From contig CM067354.1 of the NCBI GenBank assembly GCA_034190875.2, positions 7,268,115-7,332,114 on the forward strand: a stretch of 64,000 nt of DNA. The letters run 5' to 3'. This DNA comes from Urechis unicinctus. Taxonomy: Eukaryota > Annelida > Polychaeta > Xenopneusta > Urechidae. The notes under the pieces were generated by a model that did no database searches, had not been told where the DNA came from, and worked only from the letters and a program-made list of their open reading frames with translations. Position numbers and translations under genes: made by a program. Below are positions 13,301 to 24,235 of this stretch, in pieces; position 1 is the first letter of the stretch, and every line of letters begins with the position of its first letter.

Positions 13301-16160
13301 ACAGAAACAGGAATGTCTAGCTGTTATTGCACAACCTCTTGTACATGAACATCTAGCTTGAGCACCGCTATTCACTCACAAATATGTGTTTTATACAGAG
13401 CAGAGTTTTACTTTTGTAGGGAACAATGGGATATAATTGGTACTTTAAATTACGTAACTTAAATGACACTGACTTAATAAAAGTGATCTTCAATATCAAT
13501 GCAATTGAAGGTCGTTCAGCAACATTAAGTCTAATCATCGATTGAGGTACGTGTTGCCATGAACGTCCAATTAATTTGGGAACATAGGACAGCAGTCTAT
13601 GTAATAGGCTCACGAGTAAAACATTTCCGCACAAATAAAATAGTATCAGTCGACCAAATGTCGCTGCTGTCTTACGTTTAACATCGATCATTTTCGACGA
13701 AGCTTGTGCGAAGAACCCCGAACATCGCTCCCATGTTTCAATTCAGACTTGTCAGTATCGTTCAATCGGTTTGTCGAATATGTGGAAACGGTCAGCCTGT
13801 TCTGTTAACTTTGCCCTAACTCTGTCACATTCTGCAAATGAAAAGCAAATAGTTCGGTCCCATAAGTTGAGGGGAGTCATTCCAAAACAATCATTTGTCA
13901 AGTGAAGCTCAGGTGACCGTTCATATTTGATTATGCAAGGACTTATTTCATTGAAAAAGCAAAGAATAAGCACAGATGTCATTGCTTCCAGGGGCCTCAT
14001 GACTGTAAAATACCATGAAATATGCCAAACAATGCAACACGTGTTTACTCAAGAGCCTACGACCTATCTATGTGTTGATCAAAGTTGTTGACATCAAATG
14101 TTGCCTGATACAACTTGTTAGTGTAGCACAAGACTTGTATGCGTAAGCTAGCGCGCTAATAATGTTCAGATGAAGGTATATTAGTTAATGTGACTATTTG
14201 TTCATTTTGCCTCTGTTGATGATTTTTGTGTAATAGTAAGCTATATTTACCTACCACAGTACATCACGAAACGCAACCAGAGTGCGAGAACCCTTCTCGA
14301 TTTTATTCGGTAGCTTTTTAAAAAACCTTGAAATTTTAAGTAAGAACATCGAGCATTAGGTTGAATTTTCCACACATGGTTGCCGCCATGGCTGTTGTCG
14401 TGACGTGAATGATGTAGGGGGTGTATCATTATATATACACTGTGTATGACAATTGATATTTAAAACATATCTCTATCTAAACGATGACTAAAAAGTGACA
14501 GCAACAAATGAAAGTTTTCTATTGTCATCAGCGATGCTGTTTGTCGGTGCTATTATAGGTGAGAACATATAATATTGTCCATTCCTTTTGGCATGAAACC
14601 TACTTAAACAGGTGTCTACAGTGAAAGGTCGCTAAGTGACATGCGTATGGTGCGCATCACAGCTATTGCTGGAACTACCGAGAAACAGCAAGTTATACCT
14701 GTAATTAATTTCATATTCATGGAAAAGTATGCCGTATAAACAGAAAGGTGTATAAGAAGCTGGGTTTCTCCCTCGTATGTATAGTATTTCGTATTTAACA
14801 ACGCAGTTGTATATTCCAGACAAGTTGTTGTATATTAACCAACCTCATGAATGGGCAAGTCACCAAGGGGATATATTCAATAACCACTTCATATCTTCGT
14901 CCTGAGGACCTCATGCATATCAAAACGATTTGTTATTTGACGGCATATCATTTTGTCTAAATGGACGGTGCCGGTAAAACATGGGGATTATTCATCGGTT
15001 ATTACACATATGATTTCAAATTGAACGAGCTTTGAATTTAAAAACATAGTTAACTGTTAATAAACGATGTCATCTCGTCCAATACGCTAAGTAAAGCAGC
15101 CATAGTTCATAGGAATAATTTGAGCTCGTAAACTGACACAAGTACCGTAGCACCTGAGTATTTTCAATGTAATACATCGAAATACGTCACACCATGCACT
15201 GCGTATTTTGTTAAGTGTTCTTTGCATTGTTGCTTATCAAGCCTTTACATACCGAAATGATGTCTATATACCGGTGCTGACCACAGTCATTTTGAGTGTA
15301 ATTAAATCCAATTATTTCAATGGCTTTCTGTTATTTATGCAAAGAACGTAGACCCATATATTGAACATTGTTACCCAAATGAATAAATAAACGACTCGAT
15401 TAGCTTTCTTGCCACTCTGAGGAGGGAATATTATTTTGTATTGATAAATGCTGTACCATTTCCAACTAAACTGTTTATTCACTGAAAAGTAGTATCACTA
15501 TTCAACCAAACACGAATTTTATGCTAATCACGATATTCATCACACAGCCAAGAGCAGCAGTTTACCACTTATGACCAAACGTTATGAACTATTGAGGCTC
15601 AGCTTTGTGTATCACAGATACTGGATTATAAGTTTCAGCAAATTAATCGAAATGGGTCGAAGAGTGTTTGTTCTATTTGAACCCTTGCTTGTCGTATCAC
15701 CATTTTACCGCAACGTGAGAGTATAAGAGCCACAATGTACACGGCTACGTACAGCTGACAGCTTATTACAATAACCTTGCAAAGGAATATAATCCCCACA
15801 AAAGACTTTGATTCATTTCAGTTCTAAGCATTTGTTGTTAGTATGCCACACTGCTAGCGTTTACACACTCAACCAGAAGCATAGCTGTGGCTCAGTTATC
15901 AAAGAGAAGCTAGACGTGACTTGCATAGAACAGCTGTGAAATGGTCCACAATGCATCTAATTGGAGAATTCGCAAGACCGAGTCAGGCATTTGGGCTTAA
16001 AAAGATTAATTCATCTTATTCACTAGTCTACGGTAATTATTTCGTTAGCTTCATAATCTTTATTATTCAAAGCATTACAGATATCCCGTTTGTTCTTATT
16101 ATAGATATATCGTTGGCATTAATAAATGATTGTCACCTGCTGATACTCTTTTGATATATG
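7331..16160. repeat. Macro-repeat copy 2 with internal minisatellite
   Basis: This is the second tandem copy, about 8.8 kb and the longest uninterrupted one. Position 7,331 aligns with window base 1. The GCCAGCGCTGGC palindrome recurs at 7,615-7,626, the TTGGTTGGTCAGT block near 8,873, the 'gccttgtcgccgggcac' block near 10,150 and the 'gccgccatggctgtt' block near 14,383. Unlike copy 1 it contains a 30-bp minisatellite at about 12,513-13,300. No protein-coding gene or RNA gene is recognisable in it. Confidence 0.8.
12513..13300 (+). repeat. 30-bp minisatellite array, copy 2
   Basis: About 25 head-to-tail copies of a 30-bp unit, most regular at 12,600-12,900, where each unit carries 'tgctagtatgctgcctggg' followed by a C/G-rich half. 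Because 30 is a multiple of 3, several frames on both strands stay open. They would encode 10-residue repeats of the MLVCCLGRHG type. These are products of the repeat, not evidence of a gene. The downstream edge (13,150-13,310) is degenerate and is shared with copies 3 and 4. Confidence 0.9.
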
Positions 16161-18239
16161 ATTATAATGAAGCTTCTCCAGGTTAATCTCTGTTGCATAT
16201 TCAACGGTTATTACAGCAGCACTCTCGTCTGTCCGTGTTACATTACCAATGTTAACGCACCATATTCATATATGGGACCAATCATTATCTATCAACTCCT
16301 ATACGGCGTTACGTTTGTCAAACAGCGATATATATATATACCGCTTACACTTTATGTTGGTATGTGATCAACCTAAATAAACCCTAACAATATTATATAA
16401 TTGCACCACCTTTTGCCAGCGCTGGCGGGATTTGTATAGTGGATTTAGCAACAGTTGCATTAAAAGCTTGATAGTGGTTTTAATGCATCATACAACGACG
16501 GACCTTATTTCATCATACGAACAGTCGGTGATGCGTATGTATATTCACTTGCTCTTGATGAAAGCGCACCGGTGTGCCGATTGCACAGCACATGCAATTT
16601 GTCTATTGTCAATACAACATTACCATTTTTGACTCAGGACGCACTGGGGTACCCCGACCGAATGTAAAAGCATATCACAGTGCAAAGAGCTATTGTTATG
16701 GGTGACAAAACACGATCCTCTGACACTTAAGACAAACACACAACTGCGACAGCCATACGCTCGTACAATAATATGGTAGCTGGGATTACAGAAGACGTCT
16801 GTCTTTAGCAACTGCTAAAGCCGAAAATACGCCGATAAAATTGGTATCTCGCTTTGGAATAATCGGGCACCAGACTTGTGTTATGTTTTATGTTACCTCA
16901 TATGACGGTAGCATTCGGAAATCATGTAGCTGCTTTGGTGACCTTGAGGGATGTCAAGAGGCAAATTGGTCCATGATATAACTGTTACCTTATGGGAGCA
17001 GGTCTTGTCCTGTCCTAAAGTGAAAAGATGATGAAGCATTATTCATTTGAACACTTGTCATATCCGATATCATATTGCGAACAACACAATGCAAATATTG
17101 AATTGCATACGATGATGGTGTCTCTCTAACATTTATCCCTATTCTATTTCAACTAGTCGAGAAATTTAATATACCCACTTGGCGAATAAAAGGTCTGCTG
17201 GTGGTGATCAAAAGGTAGATATATCACCGATAAATCTGCCAGTACAAACGATAGAAATTGAGTTTGGACTTAAGTACTAAGAGAAAACCAGGCCCACGGG
17301 AGATTTCCCTATTGGTCAATCGATTACAATACTAAAATATATCAGTATGTCTAAACTACTTTTTCTGGTAGATATATCTTGCCACTTACAAACATGCGGT
17401 TGATGCCCACCTAGAAGTATGATAAATCTGCAATGTAATATTTTATGCAAGTAATAACATAAGGAGTTTTAAATATGCCATACATATACGTCCTGCAAGT
17501 TAGCGTCTGGCTGATTAACACTGATGATGTTTGCCTCTGCCTGGCATCATATTCAGCCAAATCGCTAAGAAGAAGAAGATAACCCAGGCAACGCGCATTC
17601 TGATACTACCGTTATTGTGATTACGATCTCTTTGTCATTACACGTGAGAAGTAAAAGCTGTGTAGTTTACAGGTTTTGGCACAGCATGCACATTTGAATT
17701 GGCTTTGCGATCTATTGAAGTGATTTATTGTTTGGGTTGGTCAGTGTAATCGGGCGGCAAATACCACGTACTGAGCATTGACAAAACCAACACATGACCG
17801 CTTCTCGGCGTTGAATGAGCAGAATTATACATCTTAAAAATACATGATTCTAGTTATATTATTGATAATAATGTAATAATGTTATCAGTTCCATTATATG
17901 GATTATTTGTATTAGCTGACCATTATAACATGAGTGAAATATATTCATTCGCGTAAATCATCTTACTGACTTGCAATGGGGAAAAATGCATGAATTGCTT
18001 TTGTCAATGATGATAGCATTGGAGTAGAACCTCGATCACATATGATGAATCAGCGGCTCCCAATTTCAGACACGATTGGTATTCGCGTGCTTGTGTATTG
18101 ATTAATGTCAGCTACTTGCCATAGCAAAATATGAAACTTTGAGTTAATTGCAAAATCTCTGTGGGACGGTTTATATTGGGATTCACGTGATAGATAACCA
18201 TCAATGTTGCCATAGTGTTGCTCCAGGTTGCAAGGTGTC

Positions 18240-18947
18240 ATGAATATTTAGAGCGCTTTTAGGTTTTGCTTTTACATTGACCATAAGCTTAAAACACGGT
18301 CATCGACAAAATCAAAAAGTAGTATCTCAAATAACTCCGATAATAACTGTCGGATCGTTGTGTAATTGACATTATGTAGCTCAGACTAATTGTAAATGTC
18401 GACAAAAGTTTCATGAATATTTTGAGCGCTTGTAAAATCGTAAATACATGTCCGATGGTCACTTGGGTCACAGCCAGTGTCACTTCTGTTGGGTTTTCAC
18501 TGATTTGTTAACAGAAGCCTACGCAACGGGCTGTGCAAAGATCGCTGCTGATATAATTCCAAGTTAACATTTGTATGATTGTGCAAGAACTACATCATGT
18601 GCTTACAGGGGATAGACCTTATTTCATCATTACTCAACTGTGCGTAGCATTAATCCTCGCCGATGATGAAAATGAAGAAGACAATGATGCGGTGTTTATT
18701 ATGGTCGTGATCTTGCTTATGGTACCAACAATGATGATGGTCATAATGATGGCTAGGATGATAAGGATCATGATCATGACAATAATATTAGGATAATGAT
18801 AACAATGTACATAATGTAGATGGTGTTTTTGATAACAATCAAGATGATGATTATGATGACAGTGATGATGATGATGAACATGGTGATTAAGAAGACAACG
18901 ATCATAATGACGATGATGACGATGATGATGATGATAATGATGATGAC

Positions 18948-18995
<48 letters not shown>

Positions 18996-19866
18996 CTTAC
19001 ATGTATTGTGATAATGAAACTCGACAGGTTGTAGATAGATGATGACAGTATTATGATTATTTCATGATAATGGGTATGCAGGCTGATGTTGCTAAGCCTA
19101 AATAGATCGGCCTTGATATATTTATTGAAAAATAATGTAATCAAATAATTGATTTGCTAAATTCATTTTAATCAGTTAAGCTATATGCGTAACGTTTGTT
19201 AGCTTCTAAATAAACGCTTCACCTTGTTTGTCTCGTGATACAGATCTCATTTTGCAATATATCTTAGAAATTATTTCTTTAAATGGAAAGTGTATTTAAT
19301 GCGCAAATACCAGAAGTTGTGTTTTGATTTAACACTTACTAAGGTCAAGAAAAGACACAAATTTTTAATCATCAATATCGCCTGGAAAATGATTCGATCG
19401 TAAAAACAATTACAGATTACTGTAGCTGAATTGAATTGTAAGCATTTTTATATATATATAATTATAAGATGTCCATGACGATAAGGGTTATGACGATGAT
19501 AAACAAATTATTGACGATCTTGGTGAAGGTAACCTTGGTGATTCCAATAGTGTTGATGATGGCTATGAGATAAAAAAGACATCAGAGTTGGCAAACTTCC
19601 CTCGGTTATCTATGGGTCTATTTCGCTTTACGTTGGTTAGCTTCTGAAACATTGTTTGTTAACTTTTTTGTCTCGCGATACAAAACACATTTTTTTTAAA
19701 TTGAAAGTGTCACAGGTGTGCAGAACACAGAGTTTTATTTTGACCTTGATTGTAAACTAAGGTCAAGGTCATCGAAGGAAATTTCAGATCATCGATAAAT
19801 CCATCATAACTTAAACATAAATTCTTAACACTTCCTGATACAGTTCGCCAAGCTCTCAAATGTAGC
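18240..19866. other. Unrelated segment inside macro-repeat copy 3
   Basis: This sequence has no counterpart in copies 1, 2 or 4. It contains weakly repeated blocks. One pair around 'catgaatatt...gagcgctt' lies at about 18,240 and 18,413. A longer pair, around 'ttagcttct' plus 'ttgtctcg', lies at about 19,198-19,260 and 19,636-19,700. Motifs of the 'aaggtcaaggtca' type appear near 19,756. A GAT microsatellite lies between these blocks. It may be an old insertion or a gene-conversion patch. I found no terminal inverted repeat or target duplication. Confidence 0.5.
18655..18996 (+). repeat. GAT/ATG microsatellite
   Basis: An imperfect trinucleotide (GAT)n tract that becomes nearly pure at about 18,900-18,995. 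The methionine-rich and serine-rich open frames that cover it on the two strands are repeat artefacts. Confidence 0.9.
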
Positions 19867-20189
19867 TATGGACCTCTTGTTAGTGATGGTCGACTGGTAT
19901 TACTGCTCGGCTATTGAAATTGTCATGTACATTAACCACGCTGAACTAGTTAAAAACCTCATTTCATTTCGTCCAGCATTAGTTGTAATTCCAACAGCCT
20001 ACTACTGCACACCCAGCATTCTAATTTCAAATTCTCCATGTGATATTAATAAACCATTATCATTTCAAGAACAAAGCAGAATTAACTTATTTTTCAATTC
20101 CTCTTATATATCACATCACGTGAAAACAACCTTGTATGTTTCATTTACTTTGTGAGTGAATTCAACTCTGGCCCGTAATTAATCGTCGT

Positions 20190-20700
20190 GACACGGGATG
20201 TCAGGTATTTGGCTGGGTGGACGCAGGATGGTAGAATGTGGCTGGATGAACGCAGGATGTTAGAATGTGGCTGGGGCGGATATAGAATGTTAGTATGTGG
20301 CTGGGACGGGCATGGAATGTTAACATGTGGCCACTAATGGCATGAGATAGTAGTATTTGGCGCGGTACAAGTGAGTAGCTCGGGGTGGGCGGATGTTAAA
20401 TGCTTGTATGCTGCCTGAGCTGACACGAGATGCTAGTATGCCGCCTGGGCGGACCCGAGACGCTAGTATGCTGCCTGGGCCGACACGATATGCTAGTATG
20501 ATGCCTCGCCAGACACGAGATTTATTGCATGGCGTGTATGCAAGGGAAGGGCACGTGATGTGGCTTTGTGGGGAAACGAGAGGTTAGTTTGTGGCTTATG
20601 TTGAGTTGGAAGACACGAGAGGTTAATGTATGGCGTGTTTGACATGGGACACGATAGGTTAATGTCTGGCGAGTATGACGTGGGGACATGAGAGACAGAA
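20190..20700 (+). repeat. 30-bp minisatellite array, copy 3 (degenerate)
   Basis: About 15 diverged units of the same 30-bp family seen at 12.5 and 29.1 kb, with 'tgctagtatgctgcctggg' cores at about 20,400-20,500. The downstream edge at 20,530-20,700 ('gtggcttatgttgagttgg', 'agagacagaaacag') matches the edges of the other two arrays. This shows that the array is part of the macro-repeat and did not arise three times. Confidence 0.85.
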
Positions 20701-21660
20701 ACAGCAATATCTAACTGTCATTGCACAACCTCTTGTACATGAACAATGAGACATAATTAGTTCTTCAATAATCAGCCTGTTCTGAATTAAACTACTTCAA
20801 ATCGGCTTTAACTTTTGCCCTATCTCTATCACATTCTGCAAATGAAAAGCCGATAGTTCGGTCCCGTGGTTTAAGGGGAGTTATTCCTAAACAATCCTTT
20901 GTTAAGTGAAGCTCAGGTGACCGTTCATATTCGATTATGCAAGGACCTGGCAAAGGCTTCGAACAAGCTATGAATTTATAATGAAAAAGCATCTGATTAT
21001 GCACGCCAGGAAGTCTCGTAAGCACAAAGATCAGAGTAAAGGATAAGCATTAATGCCATTGCCTCCAGAAGTGACAACAACAAATGACAAGTTTCTATTA
21101 TCATCAGCGATGCTGGATTTCGGTGCGATGTTCGGTTATTATATTATAATGTCTTTCCATTTTGCCATAGAACCTACACTGACAGAAGTTTATAGTGAAA
21201 AGTCGTTAAGTGACAAACGTATGATGCGCATCGCGGTCATTTCTGTAACCAAACAGCAAGTTATACCTGTAATTAATTTCATATTCATGGATATAAGCCG
21301 TATAAACAGAAAGGTGTATAAGCAGCCAGGTGTCTCTCGCATGTATAGTATTCCATACAGCTGAATATTCCAGATGGGTTGTTTTATATCAACCAATCTC
21401 ATGGGTGGGCAAGTCATCAAGGAGATTTGCTCAATAACCACTGCATGTGTTGCATTTGGACTCTCACAGATTTATATATCATATCCTGGGGGCTTCATGA
21501 AGTCAACGGAATTAATTTTGTTAGCTTCATCCTCTTTATTATTCAAAACAATTAAGATACTCCGTTTGTACTTATTGTAGATAAATCGTAGGTACTCATT
21601 AATGATAGTCACCTGCTGGTATTTTTTTGACATATGACCGATCAAATCCTCAAGCATCTC

Positions 21661-21720
21661 CAGGTGAATCTCCAGGTGAATCTCCAGGTGAATCTCCAGG
21701 TGAATCTCCAGGTGAATCTC
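21661..21720 (+). repeat. 12-bp tandem repeat (5 copies)
   Basis: Five perfect head-to-tail copies of CAGGTGAATCTC at the start of macro-repeat copy 4. The other copies have a single related unit at the same place (for example 'caggttaacctc' at 20-31), so this is a local expansion within copy 4. Confidence 0.95.
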
Positions 21721-23069
21721 CGTTGCATATTCAACGGTGAGTACAGCAGCACACTCGTCTGTCAGTATCACAGTACCAATGTTAATGCACCATGATCATA
21801 TAAGGGGCCAATCACTATCCATTTCCCACCGATACGGCGTAGGGTTTATCAAACCGCTTGTATGTGCCACTTACACTTTATTTTGGTATGTGATCAATAA
21901 AATATAGAACGTTACCACTTTATCACAGCAGTGAAAACATTCATCCATATTCTGAAAATCCGAACAATATTATAAAATTGCACCACTTTTTTCAACGATG
22001 GCGGAATTTGCACAGTGGATTTAACTATAGTTTAATTAAATGCTTGATAGTGGTTTTAATGCACCATAAAACAACGATCCTTATTTCATCATAGCAACAG
22101 TCGGGGATGAAAGCTATTGATGAAAGCACAGTTGTGTGCCAATCACACAGCGCATGCAATTTCTATATTGTCAATATAACTTTACCATTTCGGAATGCAA
22201 TCACTCAGCGTGCTGGGTCAAGACGTACTAGGGCACCTGGTTGTATGTAAAAGCATATCACATCGCGAAGAGCTAATGTTATGGGCGACAAAACAAGATC
22301 CTCTAACAATTCAGCCAGACGCACAACAGCATAGGCTCGTACAATAATATGGTAGCTGGGATAACAGAGCAAGTTTCAAGGCTGTGTTCAGCTACTGCAG
22401 GATTCTTCCAAGTAAGCAGCAAACTTGGATATGCTGATTTAATTGGTATCTCGCTTTGGTATGTTCGAGCGGCAGACTTATGTTACATTTGATGTTGCCT
22501 TATACGATCGTAGCATCCGGAAGTCATGTGGTGGAGTGAAGGATTTTAATATACCCACTTGGCGAAAAAAAGGTCCGCTGGTGGTGATCAAAAGGGAGAT
22601 ATAGCGCCGATAAATATGCCAGTACAAACGATGGAAATTGAGTTTAAAGAGAAAACCAGGCCCACGAGAGGTGCACCAATCGTAAATCAATTACAATCCT
22701 AAAATGTACCAGTATGTATATAATTTTGATGCTGTTAGATATATCTTGCCCCTTTCAAACATGCGGTTTATACCGATCAGAAGTATGATAAATCTGTACT
22801 GTAATATTGTATGCAAGTCATAACATATTCTTATTACGATCACTTCGCCATTACACCAAAGATCTTGTTATAATAAGATACCCGACACGGCAGCTCGCCC
22901 GACAAATTCCGTGACACCGCGTAGGCAGTGCCCCCTACTTTTGTGGAAGCTACTCGACGCACAGCAGCCAACCAACTTAGTTATGACTTGCGAGTCGAGT
23001 GTGTCTGACTAGAAGTCAAATACAAATGGGCTTTTCTGCGCTGCAATTAACTATTTGAATTGACAAAGG

Positions 23070-23440
23070 CCTTTCCACGCAAGAAGTGAATGTTCTAGCA
23101 TATGTCTCTGGCTATATTGCCCGGAAATTAAGTTGTGTGCAATATGCAGAAACAAAATTTTGGTAGTAAATGATATAAATGACCAGAAGAATTACCGAAG
23201 TTCAGAGGAAGGGCTCGTTGTCCCAAGCAAATCACTAGTAGATGCATTATGCAGGCTTAAGGAACCATTGTCGCAAATACATTGACACTGTATTATACAG
23301 TAAGCAAGTGAAAGCCAGAACTGTAAGCATTCTAGCTAAAGAGGTCTCATTAGAGAAACTCCAATGTGAATCATGCAGGTGTCCCACACATGAAAATTTG
23401 TGCTCTTACTTGTTTGAAGTGCTGTTGTATGTGTAGATTT
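23070..23440 (+). pseudogene. P/THAP9-like transposase C-terminal remnant
   Basis: Two plus-strand frames give segments that resemble the C-terminal part of P-element/THAP9-type transposases. The first is VLAYVSGYIARKLSC (about 23,090-23,135), which runs to a stop at 23,164. The second contains EEGLVVPSKSLVDALCRLKE (about 23,206-23,265). After a frame change comes a segment with a CxxC and a histidine (QCESCRCPTHENL, about 23,362-23,400). Stops and frame changes make it non-functional. Assignment to the P superfamily is from remembered family patterns and is moderate in certainty. Confidence 0.5.
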
Positions 23441-23639
23441 CCGAAAGATCAAATATTAATATTTGTTTACTTAGTTCCTTGAAAGCCCTCTATGGCAGAT
23501 GTACAAGGACTATTCTATCATAAATCCACACCAGTATATTGGACTACTGCGCCTTAGACTGTAGGGATGGGGGGAGGTTGTCGAACAAAGGTGTCCCTGG
23601 ATATACTGTTAGAATGGTTAGTTGCATGGTACTCCAATC

Positions 23640-23885
23640 AGATGTGTGTGTAAGATGGGTGAGAACAATTTCTGGCTGATTTGGTTTGTTTAATGACATA
23701 AGACAGGGAGGCATATTGTTAACCAATCTGTTCAGTGTTTATATGGATAAATTGAGCTCTGGTTTTAAATGATTGTTGTGTTCAGTGTAGTTTTAGTGTG
23801 CTTGTTTGTTAATCTTCTAATGTGTGCTGATGATCTGATTTCATTTGTGGTTGTTCTGAGTAAGCTATTAAGACTGAGAGTTTTA
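23640..23885 (+). pseudogene. Non-LTR retrotransposon reverse transcriptase fragment
   Basis: A plus-strand frame reads VRWVRTISG, a stop, then IRQGGILLTNLFSVYMDKLS. This matches the RQGG...P.LF..Y.D block of LINE reverse transcriptases. After a further stop and a frame change, CADDLISF follows at about 23,825, equivalent to the YADD catalytic box but with C for Y. Spacing between the two boxes is as expected for the family. The fragment is nested inside the terminal-inverted-repeat transposon and is dead. Clade is not assignable. Confidence 0.65.
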
Positions 23886-23897
23886 GTTGTAATGACA

Positions 23898-23912
23898 TTA
23901 ATATATATAATG

Positions 23913-23988
<76 letters not shown>

Positions 23989-24031
23989 TACACATATATA
24001 CATGTATATATATACATGTATATTTAGATAT

Positions 24032-24035
<4 letters not shown>
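23898..24035 (+). repeat. TA microsatellite
   Basis: A nearly pure (TA)n tract with a few interruptions, directly followed by a GA tract. It lies inside the inserted transposon, downstream of the LINE fragment. Confidence 0.95.
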
Positions 24036-24126
<91 letters not shown>

Positions 24127-24235
24127 CATAGAGAGTGAGAGAGACACGGAGTGAGAGAGGGACACAGAGTGAGAGAGAGAGACAGGGAGAGAGACAGAAA
24201 TACAGAGATAGAGAAAGAGTGGGAAAGAGAGATGA
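24036..24235 (+). repeat. GA microsatellite
   Basis: A (GA)n tract, pure at about 24,042-24,120, then degrading into GAGAGACACAGAGTGAG-type variants. The leucine/serine repeat open frames on the minus strand are artefacts of this tract. The remainder of the transposon (24,236-24,865) shows nothing I recognise. Confidence 0.95.

Larger units (their letters stand above)
16161..21641. repeat. Macro-repeat copy 3 (shortened, with replaced segment)
   Basis: The third tandem copy is only about 5.5 kb. It follows the other copies to about 18,240, including the palindrome at 16,415-16,426. It then carries about 1.6 kb of unrelated sequence in place of what lies at about 9.5-11.4 kb in copy 2. It rejoins the common sequence near 19,868 at the 'ccacgctgaactagtta' block. 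It also lacks most of the region equivalent to 14.8-15.9 kb. No gene is recognised. Confidence 0.75.
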
